64,000 bases of DNA, taken from NCBI RefSeq assembly GCF_000169195.2, contig NC_016023.1, positions 2,170,001 to 2,234,000 of the forward strand, written 5' to 3'. Shown here piece after piece: positions 47,354-56,651 of the stretch; the stretch's first letter is position 1, and each line of letters begins with the position of its first letter. The notes under the pieces were generated by a model that saw nothing but the letters and a program-made list of their open reading frames with translations, was not told the origin of the DNA and did not search any database. The translations under genes and the position numbers were made by a program. This DNA is from Heyndrickxia coagulans 36D1 (GTDB lineage: Bacteria; Bacillota; Bacilli; Bacillales; Bacillaceae_C).

Positions 47354-48513
47354 GGTTCCTCATCCCCTTTCTCAAAATCAGCCGGATACTCGCCTGCAAG
47401 CACGCCCAACAGCGGTTTTATCCGGATCAGTCCCGCTGCTTCATCCGTTTCCGCCATCATCCATTCTTTCATCATTTCGAGCAATTCCGCACATACCGCT
47501 TTTGTACCGGCATCTCGAAAATGTTTCGACCACCCGCGTTCAAGGCGGGTGCGCATATCGTCTATCACCGCTTCCAACTCGCCTTCCGTAAGCAAAATTT
47601 CCCCCGCTTCATTGGGGACATATTTTTCCGGATGGTCGTGTAGCGTCTTAGACAACTGCAGCATCAGATCCGTGGAACCTTTTGCATTCGGGTAAACATG
47701 ATGGTAACTCCGCGGTTCTGCGGCAGATAAAAATGCAGTGTTTTTGAAAACATGGAGTTTATAATGGCTGTGTTCTTCAATGTCCTCCAAAAGCCGGTTG
47801 CGGAAATTGCGGATATAAAGAAAATCAGGGTCCTGCATATCTTTCCGGTGCAGGCCAGGTGAGAAAAACAATTTCCGATACACCCGCTTACGCCGTTCAT
47901 CTTCCTGATTTTGTTTCCAGTCTTCTTCAAGGAGCCCGGTCCAGTCCGGATAACTTGTAAAATCATCCGGAAAGCTTCTTAGAAAATAGCGGCTGTAAAC
48001 GGTCGCTTCATATAGGACTTCCTGGTCTTCGTAAGTGTCGAACCTAGAAATATCGCCGTCTATTGTGCGAATCAGACTGAATTCCATCAGAGCTTGGACT
48101 GCCCGGATGAGCGACTTCCGATGAAGATAAAGCGTCCAGTCCAGCTCATCTTCTACAGGATAATTGTTTTGGATTTCCTGGCACATTTCCGACAAGAGAA
48201 ACTGTTCATCCACCGCTTTTCCTTCCAAAAAGGAGAGCGCACAGCAAAAAATTGCATAATCCATCGGCTCCTGAAAATGCAGGATGCCCATCCAGCTTTC
48301 CGGTTCCACTGGGATTTTTTCGAGCTTGATAAAATGCTGATGGATGATCAGCCTAAGGCCAAATTTCTCGCTGATGTAACGGCGCAGCACTTTTTCGCGT
48401 TCGCGGATGAGCTGGTACCAGTCCGGGTGCTCGGACCGCAAAATCCAATAATGATGGAATAACAAGTCCATTCCCTGCACCGCTTTTTCATCAAAAATTT
48501 GTAACGGATCCAT
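47350..48513 (-). CDS. jetB: Wadjet protein JetB (KITE/MukE-like subunit)
   Basis: The 387-residue protein matches the TIGR02678/DUF2398 family. It is a tandem winged-helix protein that binds the kleisin JetA. Recognisable family stretches are HHYWILRSEHPDWYQLI near the start and YHHVYPNAKGSTDLMLQL later. Its ATG overlaps the jetA stop by one base and its stop overlaps the jetC start, so expression is tightly coupled. No catalytic residues are expected. Confidence 0.9.
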   Translation of the reverse strand: MDPLQIFDEKAVQGMDLLFHHYWILRSEHPDWYQLIREREKVLRRYISEKFGLRLIIHQHFIKLEKIPVEPESWMGILHFQEPMDYAIFCCALSFLEGKAVDEQFLLSEMCQEIQNNYPVEDELDWTLYLHRKSLIRAVQALMEFSLIRTIDGDISRFDTYEDQEVLYEATVYSRYFLRSFPDDFTSYPDWTGLLEEDWKQNQEDERRKRVYRKLFFSPGLHRKDMQDPDFLYIRNFRNRLLEDIEEHSHYKLHVFKNTAFLSAAEPRSYHHVYPNAKGSTDLMLQLSKTLHDHPEKYVPNEAGEILLTEGELEAVIDDMRTRLERGWSKHFRDAGTKAVCAELLEMMKEWMMAETDEAAGLIRIKPLLGVLAGEYPADFEKGDEEP

Positions 48514-50003
48514 CAGCGCTCTCCTCCTGATCGTTCAAATACGACATCCGGCATGATCAGTTTCCCGTCTTCTGCATCGAGTGTGATGAGATGATCCGGA
48601 TTCATCGCAACTTTTACGGTCATCCCGTAATCCGTTTTTACCTCATGGTTTTTCGCTGCCATTGATTTTCCAATCCAGCCGAGCAGCACTTTCCGGACAA
48701 ACGGTTCTACGGTTCCAATTTCTGCAAGGCGAATCTCTCCGTTTTTCATGTATTTTTCAATCAGCTGTTTTTCCTGTTCGCGCTCTTTTAAATAGGCGAG
48801 CCGCTGTTTTTCTTTCTGTTCATGATTAGATCGGAAAGCGCCCGGCTTTGTTTTCTCGCGGTACCGGTTCGTTCGCGGCTTGATTTGCCGCATCTCCGGC
48901 TGTTCTTCCCATGTCTCGGCATGAAGATTGTCCGTTGTCGCTTCCTCCAGATGCAAATGCCTTACTGTCATCGCCCCGAACACGATCGATGACAATTGAT
49001 GGGCCTCTTCAAGATTGCGGCATTCGGCAAACCATTTGGCCAGATGCAAATAATCTTTTTTCCGGCTCCGGAAATGTTGCTGGCGTTCACTGATCCGTTG
49101 TACATAACGGGCCATTCTCCGGATCATCTCATTTGTTTGCATCTGCAACATTTCCAATTCACTTTGGGAAGAGCTGCCCCCAAGAAACCACCGCCGCAAA
49201 GACCCCCAGTATTCGTGGAACTCTTCCAGCCATTCTTGTTCGGAAGCTGCCGTATCTTCCAATCGCGGAATTTGGCGCCTGTGTTCCACGAGTTTTTCAA
49301 AAAACGGTGCCAATCTTTGCCCATCCAGTTCACGCAGTCTTCCCCTGATTTGCAGGGAAGTTTTTTGCAACGATACGATAAAATCACGCAAATAAGCCGT
49401 AAATTGGTTTTTATATACGAGAAAGGCTTCCGTCTGCATCCGTTGTGACGTCTTTTCGCTGTTGATATAAGCGATGTAATCCGCCGTATTCGTCCGGATG
49501 GTCCCGAAAAAGTGAAAAATGTCATCCCAAATATGCATGTAATCGGCTGCAGGTTTATTCAATGGATGTTCCAGTTCCTCTTCCAGTTTTTCCAAAGAGG
49601 CGAGTAGGCGGTCAAATTGCGAACGTTCGAGCGATCCTTGGAACTGGTCTCCCAATTTTTCAAGCTGGATCAGCATCCGCTCGATTTCTACCGTGTAAGG
49701 TGTGCACTGGTAGCGGAATCTTTTTTTCTTATATTCTTCGATTGTTTTGGCATTGGTCATATCCTGGCGAGCAACCAGATTATTCCATTTCACAAGCTGG
49801 GCCAACTGCTGGTGCAGCTGTTCTTCCGCATAATCCTGGAAGGCCGGGAGCGAACGCAGATATTCGAGCACTTCCTCCGGTGCAATAAAGTCGCGCATCC
49901 TTTCATGTTGTCGATAAAAGAAGCGCAAAATCACACGGTATTGGGCGGCCGAATCCGCCGTCAGATAACTCGCTTCGACAACTTTCTTCATGATCTGATC
50001 CAT
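48513..50003 (-). CDS. jetA: Wadjet protein JetA (kleisin/MukF-like subunit)
   Basis: The 496-residue protein matches TIGR02677/DUF2397. It opens ASYLTADSAAQYRVILRFFYRQ, with a winged-helix N terminus, and has a long helical middle. A charged linker (KEREQEKQLIEKYMKNG) leads to a C-terminal winged-helix domain. It is the kleisin bridging the JetC heads. It is first in the operon. GTGGTG just before the ATG is a weak ribosome site. I could not define the promoter in the AT-rich stretch 50004-50060 with confidence; TACAAT near 50041 on the minus strand is a possible -10. Confidence 0.92.
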   Translation of the reverse strand: MDQIMKKVVEASYLTADSAAQYRVILRFFYRQHERMRDFIAPEEVLEYLRSLPAFQDYAEEQLHQQLAQLVKWNNLVARQDMTNAKTIEEYKKKRFRYQCTPYTVEIERMLIQLEKLGDQFQGSLERSQFDRLLASLEKLEEELEHPLNKPAADYMHIWDDIFHFFGTIRTNTADYIAYINSEKTSQRMQTEAFLVYKNQFTAYLRDFIVSLQKTSLQIRGRLRELDGQRLAPFFEKLVEHRRQIPRLEDTAASEQEWLEEFHEYWGSLRRWFLGGSSSQSELEMLQMQTNEMIRRMARYVQRISERQQHFRSRKKDYLHLAKWFAECRNLEEAHQLSSIVFGAMTVRHLHLEEATTDNLHAETWEEQPEMRQIKPRTNRYREKTKPGAFRSNHEQKEKQRLAYLKEREQEKQLIEKYMKNGEIRLAEIGTVEPFVRKVLLGWIGKSMAAKNHEVKTDYGMTVKVAMNPDHLITLDAEDGKLIMPDVVFERSGGER

Positions 50004-50167
50004 TTCGTTTCACCACATTTGCTTGTATTACTTCTATTGTATAAGATTCGCAGGAATTTTGGCATGGAAAATATGTTTTTGTGGTTTTTTATCCTGGACT
50101 TAAATATGGCTGCTGCCAGGTGCATAGCATGGGGGGAGGGGCAAGTACAAAAATGAAAAGCGGAATC

Positions 50168-50189
50168 TTTACCGGCAGCCTGTACTGTT
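50168..50189 (+). repeat. Direct repeat right of Wadjet
   Basis: This is the second copy of the 22-bp segment at 41623-41644, with the same orientation and one mismatch, 8.5 kb away across jetABCD. Around it, 50004-50563 holds no gene. Confidence 0.7.
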
Positions 50190-50322
50190 CCCGCGCTCTA
50201 CGTGAAGGAATCTGAAAAACGGCAAGCTGTCTTCACTTTTATCCAAAAAAGGAAGCGCATCCCAAAAACCAGCGGTATCTACAAAAATCAATAGAATGCT
50301 TCCGGAACCGGTGCGGGCTGAA

Positions 50323-50432
50323 ATAGATAAATTGAACTCAATTTTACTGCTTCTTTATGTGTTACAAGAATCCATGTTTATCCTGATCGTAATGGATTTT
50401 GACGCGAAAAACTTAAGTTCAGTTTATATAGA
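50323..50432 (+). repeat. Dispersed ~110-bp inverted-end repeat, copy C
   Basis: The left end is diverged (TAGATAAATTGAAC) and the right end is typical (AACTTAAGTTCAGTTTATATAG). The central GACGCGAAAAACTTAAG and AATGGAT blocks align with copy D. Confidence 0.65.
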
Positions 50433-50433
50433 A

Positions 50434-50462
50434 AGGCTGCCCGGCATTACACCGGGCAGCCT
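50434..50462. terminator. GC-rich hairpin right of copy C
   Basis: AGGCTGCCCGG pairs perfectly with CCGGGCAGCCT across a 7-base loop. It shares AGGCTGCC with the hairpin left of Wadjet at 41608. It may be a terminator, but there is no gene directly before it. Confidence 0.4.
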
Positions 50463-50563
50463 GTTAAATCTGTTATGAGCCGGCCAGAGGAAATGTCATG
50501 CTCGGCATCCAATTTGGTACGAGCCGGCCAGAGGAAAATTGCCCCCGCAGCTCGGCCGTCACT

Positions 50564-53476
50564 TTAAACTTCTTTTGCTACGGCATGTTCATGCAACGCC
50601 CCGTACTGGCGGCGGTAACGGATGACAAAGTACAACAGGGTGAGGATTTCGGCAGCTGCGATATAAATCAGTAGGATGCCGGCGTTTTGCCACATCACGT
50701 CGAACTCTCCGCTGGAAACCACCGCTTTAAATCCGCGCACGCTGTAGGTCATCGGCAACAGCGGGTTAAACCACTGGATGAATTTCGGAATGACTTCCAA
50801 TGGAAAAGTCCCAGCGCTGCTCGTCAGCTGCAGGATTAAGATAACAATGGCAAGGAATCTGCCAGGGTTTTGCAAAAACGTAACCAAAAATTGAATCAGC
50901 GCCATAAAGGTAAAGCTTGTTAATACCGAGAACAATAGAAACAATGGCACATTTTTTACATGAATGCCGACACCCGAAAGGATGATCACATCTGCAATGA
51001 CCGATTGCAGGATGCTGACAATCAGGAGTACGCCCAATTTGCTGAAAAACCAGCTGATGCCGTTTTTCGGGATGCCTGCCGATTCAACGAGCGGGTAGAC
51101 GATTGTCAAAATCAGTGCCCCGATAAAGAGCCCAAGGGATAAGAAGTACGGCGTAAAGCCGGTACCGTAATTCGGCACCCTGTCGTAATGCGTTGTATGA
51201 AGGTTGACCGGATCGGCCATCATGTTGTACGTTTTGTTATTTGCCTGGATCTTGCTTGCTGTGTTGGCAGCATCACCCAGTTTGTTTTTCAGTTCCGCCG
51301 TCCCGCTCTTTAATTGTTTTGTCCCGTCAGACAAACGACCGGAACCGCTGTTCAGCTCTTTTATGCCGGATGCAAGCTGCCCGGATCCGGATGTGAGCTG
51401 TCCAGTTCCAGATGCGAGCTGTCCGGTGCCGTTTGCAAGTTTTTCTGCGCCTGCTGTGAGCCGCGCTGAACCAGACTGCAGCTCGTTTGTGCCGGAAACG
51501 AGAGAACCGGTCCCGTTTTTCAATGCAAAAGAGCCGTTTACAAGCTGTGAAGAACCGGATTGCAGCCGGCCTGTGCCTTCTGCGAGCGCTGATGAACCGT
51601 CTGCCAGCTTTCCGGCGCCTGTGGCAAGGGTTCCCGCCCCGCTATTAATCTGTTTCAGGCCGCTTGCAAGTTTTTCTGCGCCTGTTTGAAGGCCGACTGC
51701 CCCGTCATTTGCTTTTTTCAAATTCGGGATAAACTGGTTCTGTAAACCGGCAGTATAGGTCTGTTCGCCGGCATTTAAAGCCGCAATCCCGTTATTTAAG
51801 TCCACGGCGCCTGCGTAAAGTTTGTGCAAGCTGCTTTTGACTGTTTCTTTCGAAGGATCCTTGTCATTTTCAATATTGGCGTTCAGCTCTGAAATGCCCG
51901 CTGTAAGCTGGTCAAAAGCCGGATTCGTTTGGTTTGAAATGCTTGCAGCAATCGCATCTTCAGAAGGAACCGCAGCTTGGGCTTTTTGTTTTATCTGGTT
52001 AAACCCTGCGTTGATTTCGGCTTGCAATTTATCCTGCACGTTTTGTTTCCCGCTTTGAATACGATTTTCAGCCGCCCTCTTCATTTGTGCGATTTGCGCA
52101 TCGGGCAGGTTTGCTTGTTTCCCCAATGTTTCCACAAGTTCGTCTGTTTGTTTAATTTGTTCTTCTGTCACTGAATCGGCAATTTGGGCAGCCATTGCGC
52201 TGCTGATTTGGGATTGCGCGGATGTTAGCCCGCTATTGATTTGCCCGATGCCGTTATTGAGCTCGGTGGAAACGCCTTTTGCGACTTTGCTCGGCAATTC
52301 CGTTTTCATTTGCGTAACGCCTGCATTGAGCCGTGATGTGCCTTGTAAAAGCTGTGCCGGAATGGCTGTTTCTGCTTCTTTCATCTTTGATGTGAGCTGA
52401 CTGCTTCCCGATGCAAGATCGCCTGCGCCTTTTTGCAGTTTTGTAGCGCCAGACAATAAAGAATTGCTGCCCGTTGTTGAAAGCTGGTTCAGGCCGGTGC
52501 TCAAAGTGGAGGTGCCGGCTGCCAGTTTTTCTGCACTTGAAGCTGCGTCAGAAATGCCTTTTGTAAAAGTAATGGAACCGGATGCCAGCTTTTCAAGATT
52601 CGCTTTCAATGCTTTTGCACCGGTATTGGCTTGTGCCGTCCCGTTGTTTAACGAAACTGCGCCGGCATAAAGCTGTCCTGCCCCGGCATTCAATTTTTGC
52701 GCCCCGTCCCCGGCTTTTACGATGCCTGCGTGAAGAACGGGCATTCCTTTGTTTAAAGCGACTGCGCCTGAATTTACTGCGAGCGCCCCGTTGTGTACTT
52801 TTGTGCTGCCATTTTGCAATGAAGCAGCCCCGGAAAGCAACCGCCCAGTCCCTTGTTTTAACACCGTGACGCCGTCATCCAGTTTAACAGCGCCCTCGTT
52901 AAGTTTTGCGGCCCCAGTACTTGCGGTTTTAAAACCGCCCGCCATTTTTTCGGCCGTTTGAAAAACCGATTCCGCATACGTTTTTGAAATTTCGTCCGCC
53001 ATTTTTTCTTTTACTTTCAGCATGGCCGTTTCGCCGATTTGGCTGGACAGGAAGTTGTAGCTGTCATTTGGCATGTACTGAAGCTGAAGTTTTTCCGGAT
53101 TTTTGGCCAATAGAGTGGTGGCGCTTTTGGAGAAGTTTTCCGGAATTCTGATCACCATATAGTATTGGCGGCCGCGAAGCCCGTCCATTGCCCGCTGTTC
53201 CGATACAAAATGGAAATCAAAGCCGCCGCTTTTCTTTAAGTTCGAAACCAGATCTTTTCCGAGTGTGAGCTGCTGTCCATCCATTTTTGCCCCTTCGTCC
53301 TGGTTGACGACTGCAACCGGCAGCTGGTCCATTTTGGCATACGGATCTTTAAATGCCCAGAGAAACATGCCGGCATACAGGATCGGCGCCAGAATGACGG
53401 CAATGAGCGGTATCAGGACTTTCGGTTGGTGGATAATTTGTTTTAGTTCTTTTCCAAATAAAGTATAGCCATTCAT
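50564..53476 (-). CDS. yhgE: YhgE/Pip-type membrane protein with long repeat domain
   Basis: The 970-residue protein has one N-terminal membrane helix (PKVLIPLIAVILAPILYAGM). About 550 extracytoplasmic residues follow, built from repeats of L-x(2)-G-x(3) heptads (for example GSGQLASGIKELNSGSG). Five or six C-terminal helices of the ABC-2 type end it. YhgE of B. subtilis and phage receptor Pip share this plan; export or cell-envelope roles have been proposed. It is longer than the B. subtilis protein, apparently by extra repeats. AAGGAGG precedes the ATG. The TetR gene lies upstream on the same strand, with matching operator-like repeats before both genes. Confidence 0.87.
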   Translation of the reverse strand: MNGYTLFGKELKQIIHQPKVLIPLIAVILAPILYAGMFLWAFKDPYAKMDQLPVAVVNQDEGAKMDGQQLTLGKDLVSNLKKSGGFDFHFVSEQRAMDGLRGRQYYMVIRIPENFSKSATTLLAKNPEKLQLQYMPNDSYNFLSSQIGETAMLKVKEKMADEISKTYAESVFQTAEKMAGGFKTASTGAAKLNEGAVKLDDGVTVLKQGTGRLLSGAASLQNGSTKVHNGALAVNSGAVALNKGMPVLHAGIVKAGDGAQKLNAGAGQLYAGAVSLNNGTAQANTGAKALKANLEKLASGSITFTKGISDAASSAEKLAAGTSTLSTGLNQLSTTGSNSLLSGATKLQKGAGDLASGSSQLTSKMKEAETAIPAQLLQGTSRLNAGVTQMKTELPSKVAKGVSTELNNGIGQINSGLTSAQSQISSAMAAQIADSVTEEQIKQTDELVETLGKQANLPDAQIAQMKRAAENRIQSGKQNVQDKLQAEINAGFNQIKQKAQAAVPSEDAIAASISNQTNPAFDQLTAGISELNANIENDKDPSKETVKSSLHKLYAGAVDLNNGIAALNAGEQTYTAGLQNQFIPNLKKANDGAVGLQTGAEKLASGLKQINSGAGTLATGAGKLADGSSALAEGTGRLQSGSSQLVNGSFALKNGTGSLVSGTNELQSGSARLTAGAEKLANGTGQLASGTGQLTSGSGQLASGIKELNSGSGRLSDGTKQLKSGTAELKNKLGDAANTASKIQANNKTYNMMADPVNLHTTHYDRVPNYGTGFTPYFLSLGLFIGALILTIVYPLVESAGIPKNGISWFFSKLGVLLIVSILQSVIADVIILSGVGIHVKNVPLFLLFSVLTSFTFMALIQFLVTFLQNPGRFLAIVILILQLTSSAGTFPLEVIPKFIQWFNPLLPMTYSVRGFKAVVSSGEFDVMWQNAGILLIYIAAAEILTLLYFVIRYRRQYGALHEHAVAKEV

Positions 53477-53496
53477 TTTGAATGCCTCCTTAAATA

Positions 53497-53515
53497 GATG
53501 ACTAAATTGGTCATC
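53497..53515 (-). promoter_or_regulatory. Candidate TetR operator before yhgE
   Basis: A perfect inverted repeat, GATGAC-N7-GTCATC, is followed by another GGTCAT at 53517. The half site GGTCA recurs in the repeat upstream of the TetR gene, so the same protein may bind both. Confidence 0.6.
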
Positions 53516-53662
53516 CGGTCATTTTTGGGTAAAAAAATATTGAAGAAAAGAAAAAACATGCTAATGCGCGTTGTCATCTTTTCCCAAGAAGTCCAAGCGT
53601 AAATATCATAGTGTTTTGCCACCATGGCGTAGTTCAGCGCATCAGATGGAAATCCTTTGCAA

Positions 53663-54247
53663 TTATGAGCACACATGGCTGCCTGCCGATAAACCTTTAA
53701 AAAAATACAGTTCAAACAGTTTTGAAATCTCTTCTTTCGACAGGGGAGGATGATTTTTCTCCCAGTCAAAAATCAGGGCAATATACATTTTAAACATAAT
53801 AAATGCGGTTAGTTTTGGATCGCATGGATAAATGTCGCCCTTTTGCACCGCCTCCCCGATGTACTGGCTGATATAGTTCAGAATGGATTCTTCCACATGG
53901 TGGAGGGCATCCACTACTTCGGGTGTGCCAAGATTGACTTCCTCGTACAATTTGATGGCGAGCTGGTGCTTAAACCGGAACTCCAGCAATTGGTACAGCA
54001 CGTGATGGACGTTTTCGTGAAAAGAATAACGCGCATCAATCGCTTCTTCGGCTGAATGTTTCATTTCGGCAATCAGGCTTTCCATAATATATTGGAGCAG
54101 TTCTTCTTTGTTTTTGAAAAAAGTATAAATCGTGCCTTTGCCGACGCCTGCCCTTCTTGCTACATGGTCCATCGTGGTCGCCTTGTAGCCGAATTCAGAA
54201 AAAGATTTCGCAGCTGCTTCCACAATCAGTTTTTTCCTGTCTGCCAT
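53663..54247 (-). CDS. yhgD: TetR-family regulator (YhgD-like)
   Basis: The 194-residue protein begins ADRKKLIVEAAAKSFSEFGY, with the TetR helix-turn-helix TTMDHVARRAGVGKGTIYTFF at about residues 24-44. A mostly helical ligand domain follows. GGGAGGGGG precedes the ATG. It lies 186 bp before yhgE on the same strand, the order known from B. subtilis yhgD-yhgE. TGGTCA-type inverted repeats before both genes suggest autoregulation and repression of yhgE. The inducing ligand is unknown. Confidence 0.88.
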   Translation of the reverse strand: MADRKKLIVEAAAKSFSEFGYKATTMDHVARRAGVGKGTIYTFFKNKEELLQYIMESLIAEMKHSAEEAIDARYSFHENVHHVLYQLLEFRFKHQLAIKLYEEVNLGTPEVVDALHHVEESILNYISQYIGEAVQKGDIYPCDPKLTAFIMFKMYIALIFDWEKNHPPLSKEEISKLFELYFFKGLSAGSHVCS

Positions 54248-54265
54248 TGCAACCCCCTCCCTTTT

Positions 54266-54290
54266 TTGACCAAATGAATGATCTGGTCAA
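54266..54290 (-). promoter_or_regulatory. Candidate TetR operator before the regulator gene
   Basis: The arms TTGACCA (54266-54272) and TGGTCAA (54284-54290) are perfectly inverted. The site lies about 20 bp before the TetR start codon and shares GGTCA with the site before yhgE. Confidence 0.65.
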
Positions 54291-54404
54291 GTAGTATATA
54301 AACGGCAAAAAAATAACGGTATGAATCCGCTTTCCGTTTTTAGTATACCAGATAGTGGCTAAACTTGCATGTGACAATTTTTTTAATTGCCGTTTTTTTG
54401 GCTC

Positions 54405-54440
54405 CCGGATAAATGGCCTTTTATGACAATTTATCCGGGG
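54405..54440. terminator. Hairpin in the TetR-cotA interval
   Basis: CCCGGATAAAT pairs perfectly with ATTTATCCGGG across a 14-base loop. It lies in a 364-bp gene-free stretch (54248-54611) that also has two ~22-bp direct repeats containing TTGAAAAACA at 54461 and 54526. It could terminate cotA (minus strand), but it lies 170 bp past its stop. Confidence 0.45.
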
Positions 54441-54611
54441 AACCAGGATTTTCGGGCTTGATTTACTTGAAAAACAACTTTTAATTTCGTCAAAATTGCC
54501 GGCGCCGGCTGGATTGAGGTTGTGTGATTTATTTGAAAAACAGCTTAGAAATCTCCGCTCGGTTAAAGTTTTACAAGCCGGTGTTGGTCTCCATTCGTTT
54601 GAAAGCAGCCT

Positions 54612-56180
54612 TTAATCCAAAAGGGGGCCGTCTGATGCCGGCAAATCCGGATCGATGACTTGGAACGGCCGCATCATATCGTAGTCTTCGTGTTCGAGAA
54701 TATGGCAGTGCCACACGTAGTCGCCGGCATACGGGGAAAACCGCATCATAACGCGGGTGATCTGCCCGCCCGGTGCGGCAACGGTATCTTTAAAGCCGCG
54801 TTCGTTCGGTTCCGGCGGGGTGGCAGGGCCGGTGTATACGATTTGACCCGTTTCGTTATATAAATCTAAGTCAAATGGGCGGCGGTCCAAAATTTGAAAC
54901 TGGATAAGATGGATATGGATCGGATGGGTAAAAGCCGTTGTATTGGCAAGCGACCAGATTTCGGTTGTGCCGAGCCTTGGTGTTTCCGTGACCGGATCCA
55001 TCCATCTTTTTTTGTCCAGCAGCAACAGCGGGCGCCCGTATGAATCGGTTGCACCGGTTAGTTTTAAATGGCGGATGGCGCTTACGTTATGGCTGGAAGG
55101 AACCGGGATGGAAGATAAAGACCGCGGAATGCGGCTTGTGTCTTCTCCGGCAACCGGCAGCACAACTCTGAACTGCATCACATCGCCGGTTTGGTCGGCC
55201 GGATCGGCATTTGGACCGAGGTCATTTTTTAAAAGAATCGTCTGCCCAGCATATTCGGAAAAATCAAGGATCAAATCCGCCCGTTCTGCCGGTTCCAATG
55301 CCAGATTTTCAACTTGCACCGGCCGCCTGAGCAGCCCGCCGTCCGTACCGATCTGGTAAAAAGCCTGGCCGGAATCAAGGTATAACCGATAGGCCCGCGT
55401 GTTAGAGGCATTGACAATCCGGAACCGGTATTTTCGCGGTTCCACTTCCAAATAGGGCCAGACTTTACCATTTACAAGAATCGTGTCGCCGAGAAAAAAC
55501 GGCACGACAGAGGGATCCGGTGTTTCGGGTCCCGGATTTTGCGGCTGGCGCGGATAAAAAAGAGATCCGTCATTGTTGAAAGTCCGGTCTGTAAGAAGCA
55601 GCGGAATTTCGTACTTGCCGGATGGCAGATGGAAAGCCTTTTCTTTTGGGTCGCGAATGATATACATGCCGGCCAGACCAGCATACACATTGAGGCGCGT
55701 AATGCCGATCGCATGGTCATGGTACCACAAAGTGGCGGGACGCTGGCTGTTTGTGTATTCATACACTTCTTTTTTAAAGTCCGGCCCGGTTTTGTTAAAA
55801 TCGCGTGTAAACCAGGCTTCCGGATAGCCGTCGCTGTCCGGTTCAGTTTCCCCGCCGTGAAGATGCACAACAGTCCGCACTTCCGGAAAGTCTGTTCCCA
55901 TCTCGTCTAAGATGGTGGTGTCCATCGGGAGGAAATGTCTTTGCGGCAAATGATTTGTCCATTTCACCCGTATCTTTTTCCCGTGTGGTACGTCAAAAAG
56001 CGGCCCGGGAAAGCTGCGGTTGTACCCCCATAATCTTGTCGGCCTTAAATCCCGGTGCAGCTTTTGCCAAAATTCTTCCATTGTGACTTCATAATATGCG
56101 ATCCCGCCCTCTTCCCGCACCGGTCGGATTTTTTCCGCGAGCGGCAGGCGGTCAACAAACTTTTCTAAATTTGGGCTCAA
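54612..56180 (-). CDS. cotA: Spore coat multicopper oxidase (laccase) CotA
   Basis: The protein (about 522 residues) carries all four copper-binding motifs: TVVHLHGGETEPDSDG, ATLWYHDHAIG, HPIHIHLIQF and YVWHCHILEHEDYDMM. These supply the type 1, 2 and 3 copper ligands including the Cys of HCH and an axial Met. It matches B. subtilis CotA (513 residues), an outer-coat laccase that makes the brown spore pigment. TTG 56180 is preferred as start because GGGAG lies 7-8 bases before it; GTG 56189 would overlap that site. Late mother-cell expression is expected, but a SigK promoter could not be marked. Confidence 0.93.
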   Translation of the reverse strand: MSPNLEKFVDRLPLAEKIRPVREEGGIAYYEVTMEEFWQKLHRDLRPTRLWGYNRSFPGPLFDVPHGKKIRVKWTNHLPQRHFLPMDTTILDEMGTDFPEVRTVVHLHGGETEPDSDGYPEAWFTRDFNKTGPDFKKEVYEYTNSQRPATLWYHDHAIGITRLNVYAGLAGMYIIRDPKEKAFHLPSGKYEIPLLLTDRTFNNDGSLFYPRQPQNPGPETPDPSVVPFFLGDTILVNGKVWPYLEVEPRKYRFRIVNASNTRAYRLYLDSGQAFYQIGTDGGLLRRPVQVENLALEPAERADLILDFSEYAGQTILLKNDLGPNADPADQTGDVMQFRVVLPVAGEDTSRIPRSLSSIPVPSSHNVSAIRHLKLTGATDSYGRPLLLLDKKRWMDPVTETPRLGTTEIWSLANTTAFTHPIHIHLIQFQILDRRPFDLDLYNETGQIVYTGPATPPEPNERGFKDTVAAPGGQITRVMMRFSPYAGDYVWHCHILEHEDYDMMRPFQVIDPDLPASDGPLLD

Positions 56181-56381
56181 ACTCCCCACTCCCTCATCAA
56201 TTGATGCCGTGCATTTCTAACAGAATATGAGCCATCAAGGCTTTTGGAAAGGGCGAATGGTACCGGAGGCGAAGATAACGTTTTTGCCTGAATTTGGCCG
56301 CCGTGTCAAAAGCATAGGCATGTTTGAAAAATGGTTGAGATGCGAGGGTATGTGTAAAATTTTACTCGAAGGAGCAAATGA

Positions 56382-56483
56382 ATGGAAAAAAGGGAAGACA
56401 CTCTATTATCTAAATGTACACAGCTAGATGAACATCTAGAGAGAGATCTTCCCATGGATATGATATCAATAATTGCTGGATGA
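56382..56483 (+). CDS. Possible 33-residue peptide
   Basis: ATG 56382 sits 7 bases after GGAG. The frame encodes an acidic peptide, MEKREDTLLSKCTQLDEHLE, followed by 13 more residues. I recognise no family; a faint resemblance to the LSxxLD core of Spo0E-like phosphatases is too weak to use. The remainder of 56181-56651 shows no gene. Confidence 0.3.
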   Translation: MEKREDTLLSKCTQLDEHLERDLPMDMISIIAG

Positions 56484-56651
56484 TTAAAGGGTACAAAGAG
56501 TCTTTATTGAATTTGAAGAACAGGTTAAAATTCTGATGCAGAAGGCTTTTACCCAATGAGTTGAAGACGTCAAAAAATTGAACGTTCACAGTAAAAAACA
56601 TATAATAACCTATATTGGTTTCCGAGACAGTAAGAAAAGAAGGTGGCACAA

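Noticed and set aside
42616-50156. Long open frames opposite jetABCD (up to 188 codons)
   Set aside because: They are shadows of the Wadjet genes, without ribosome sites or families.
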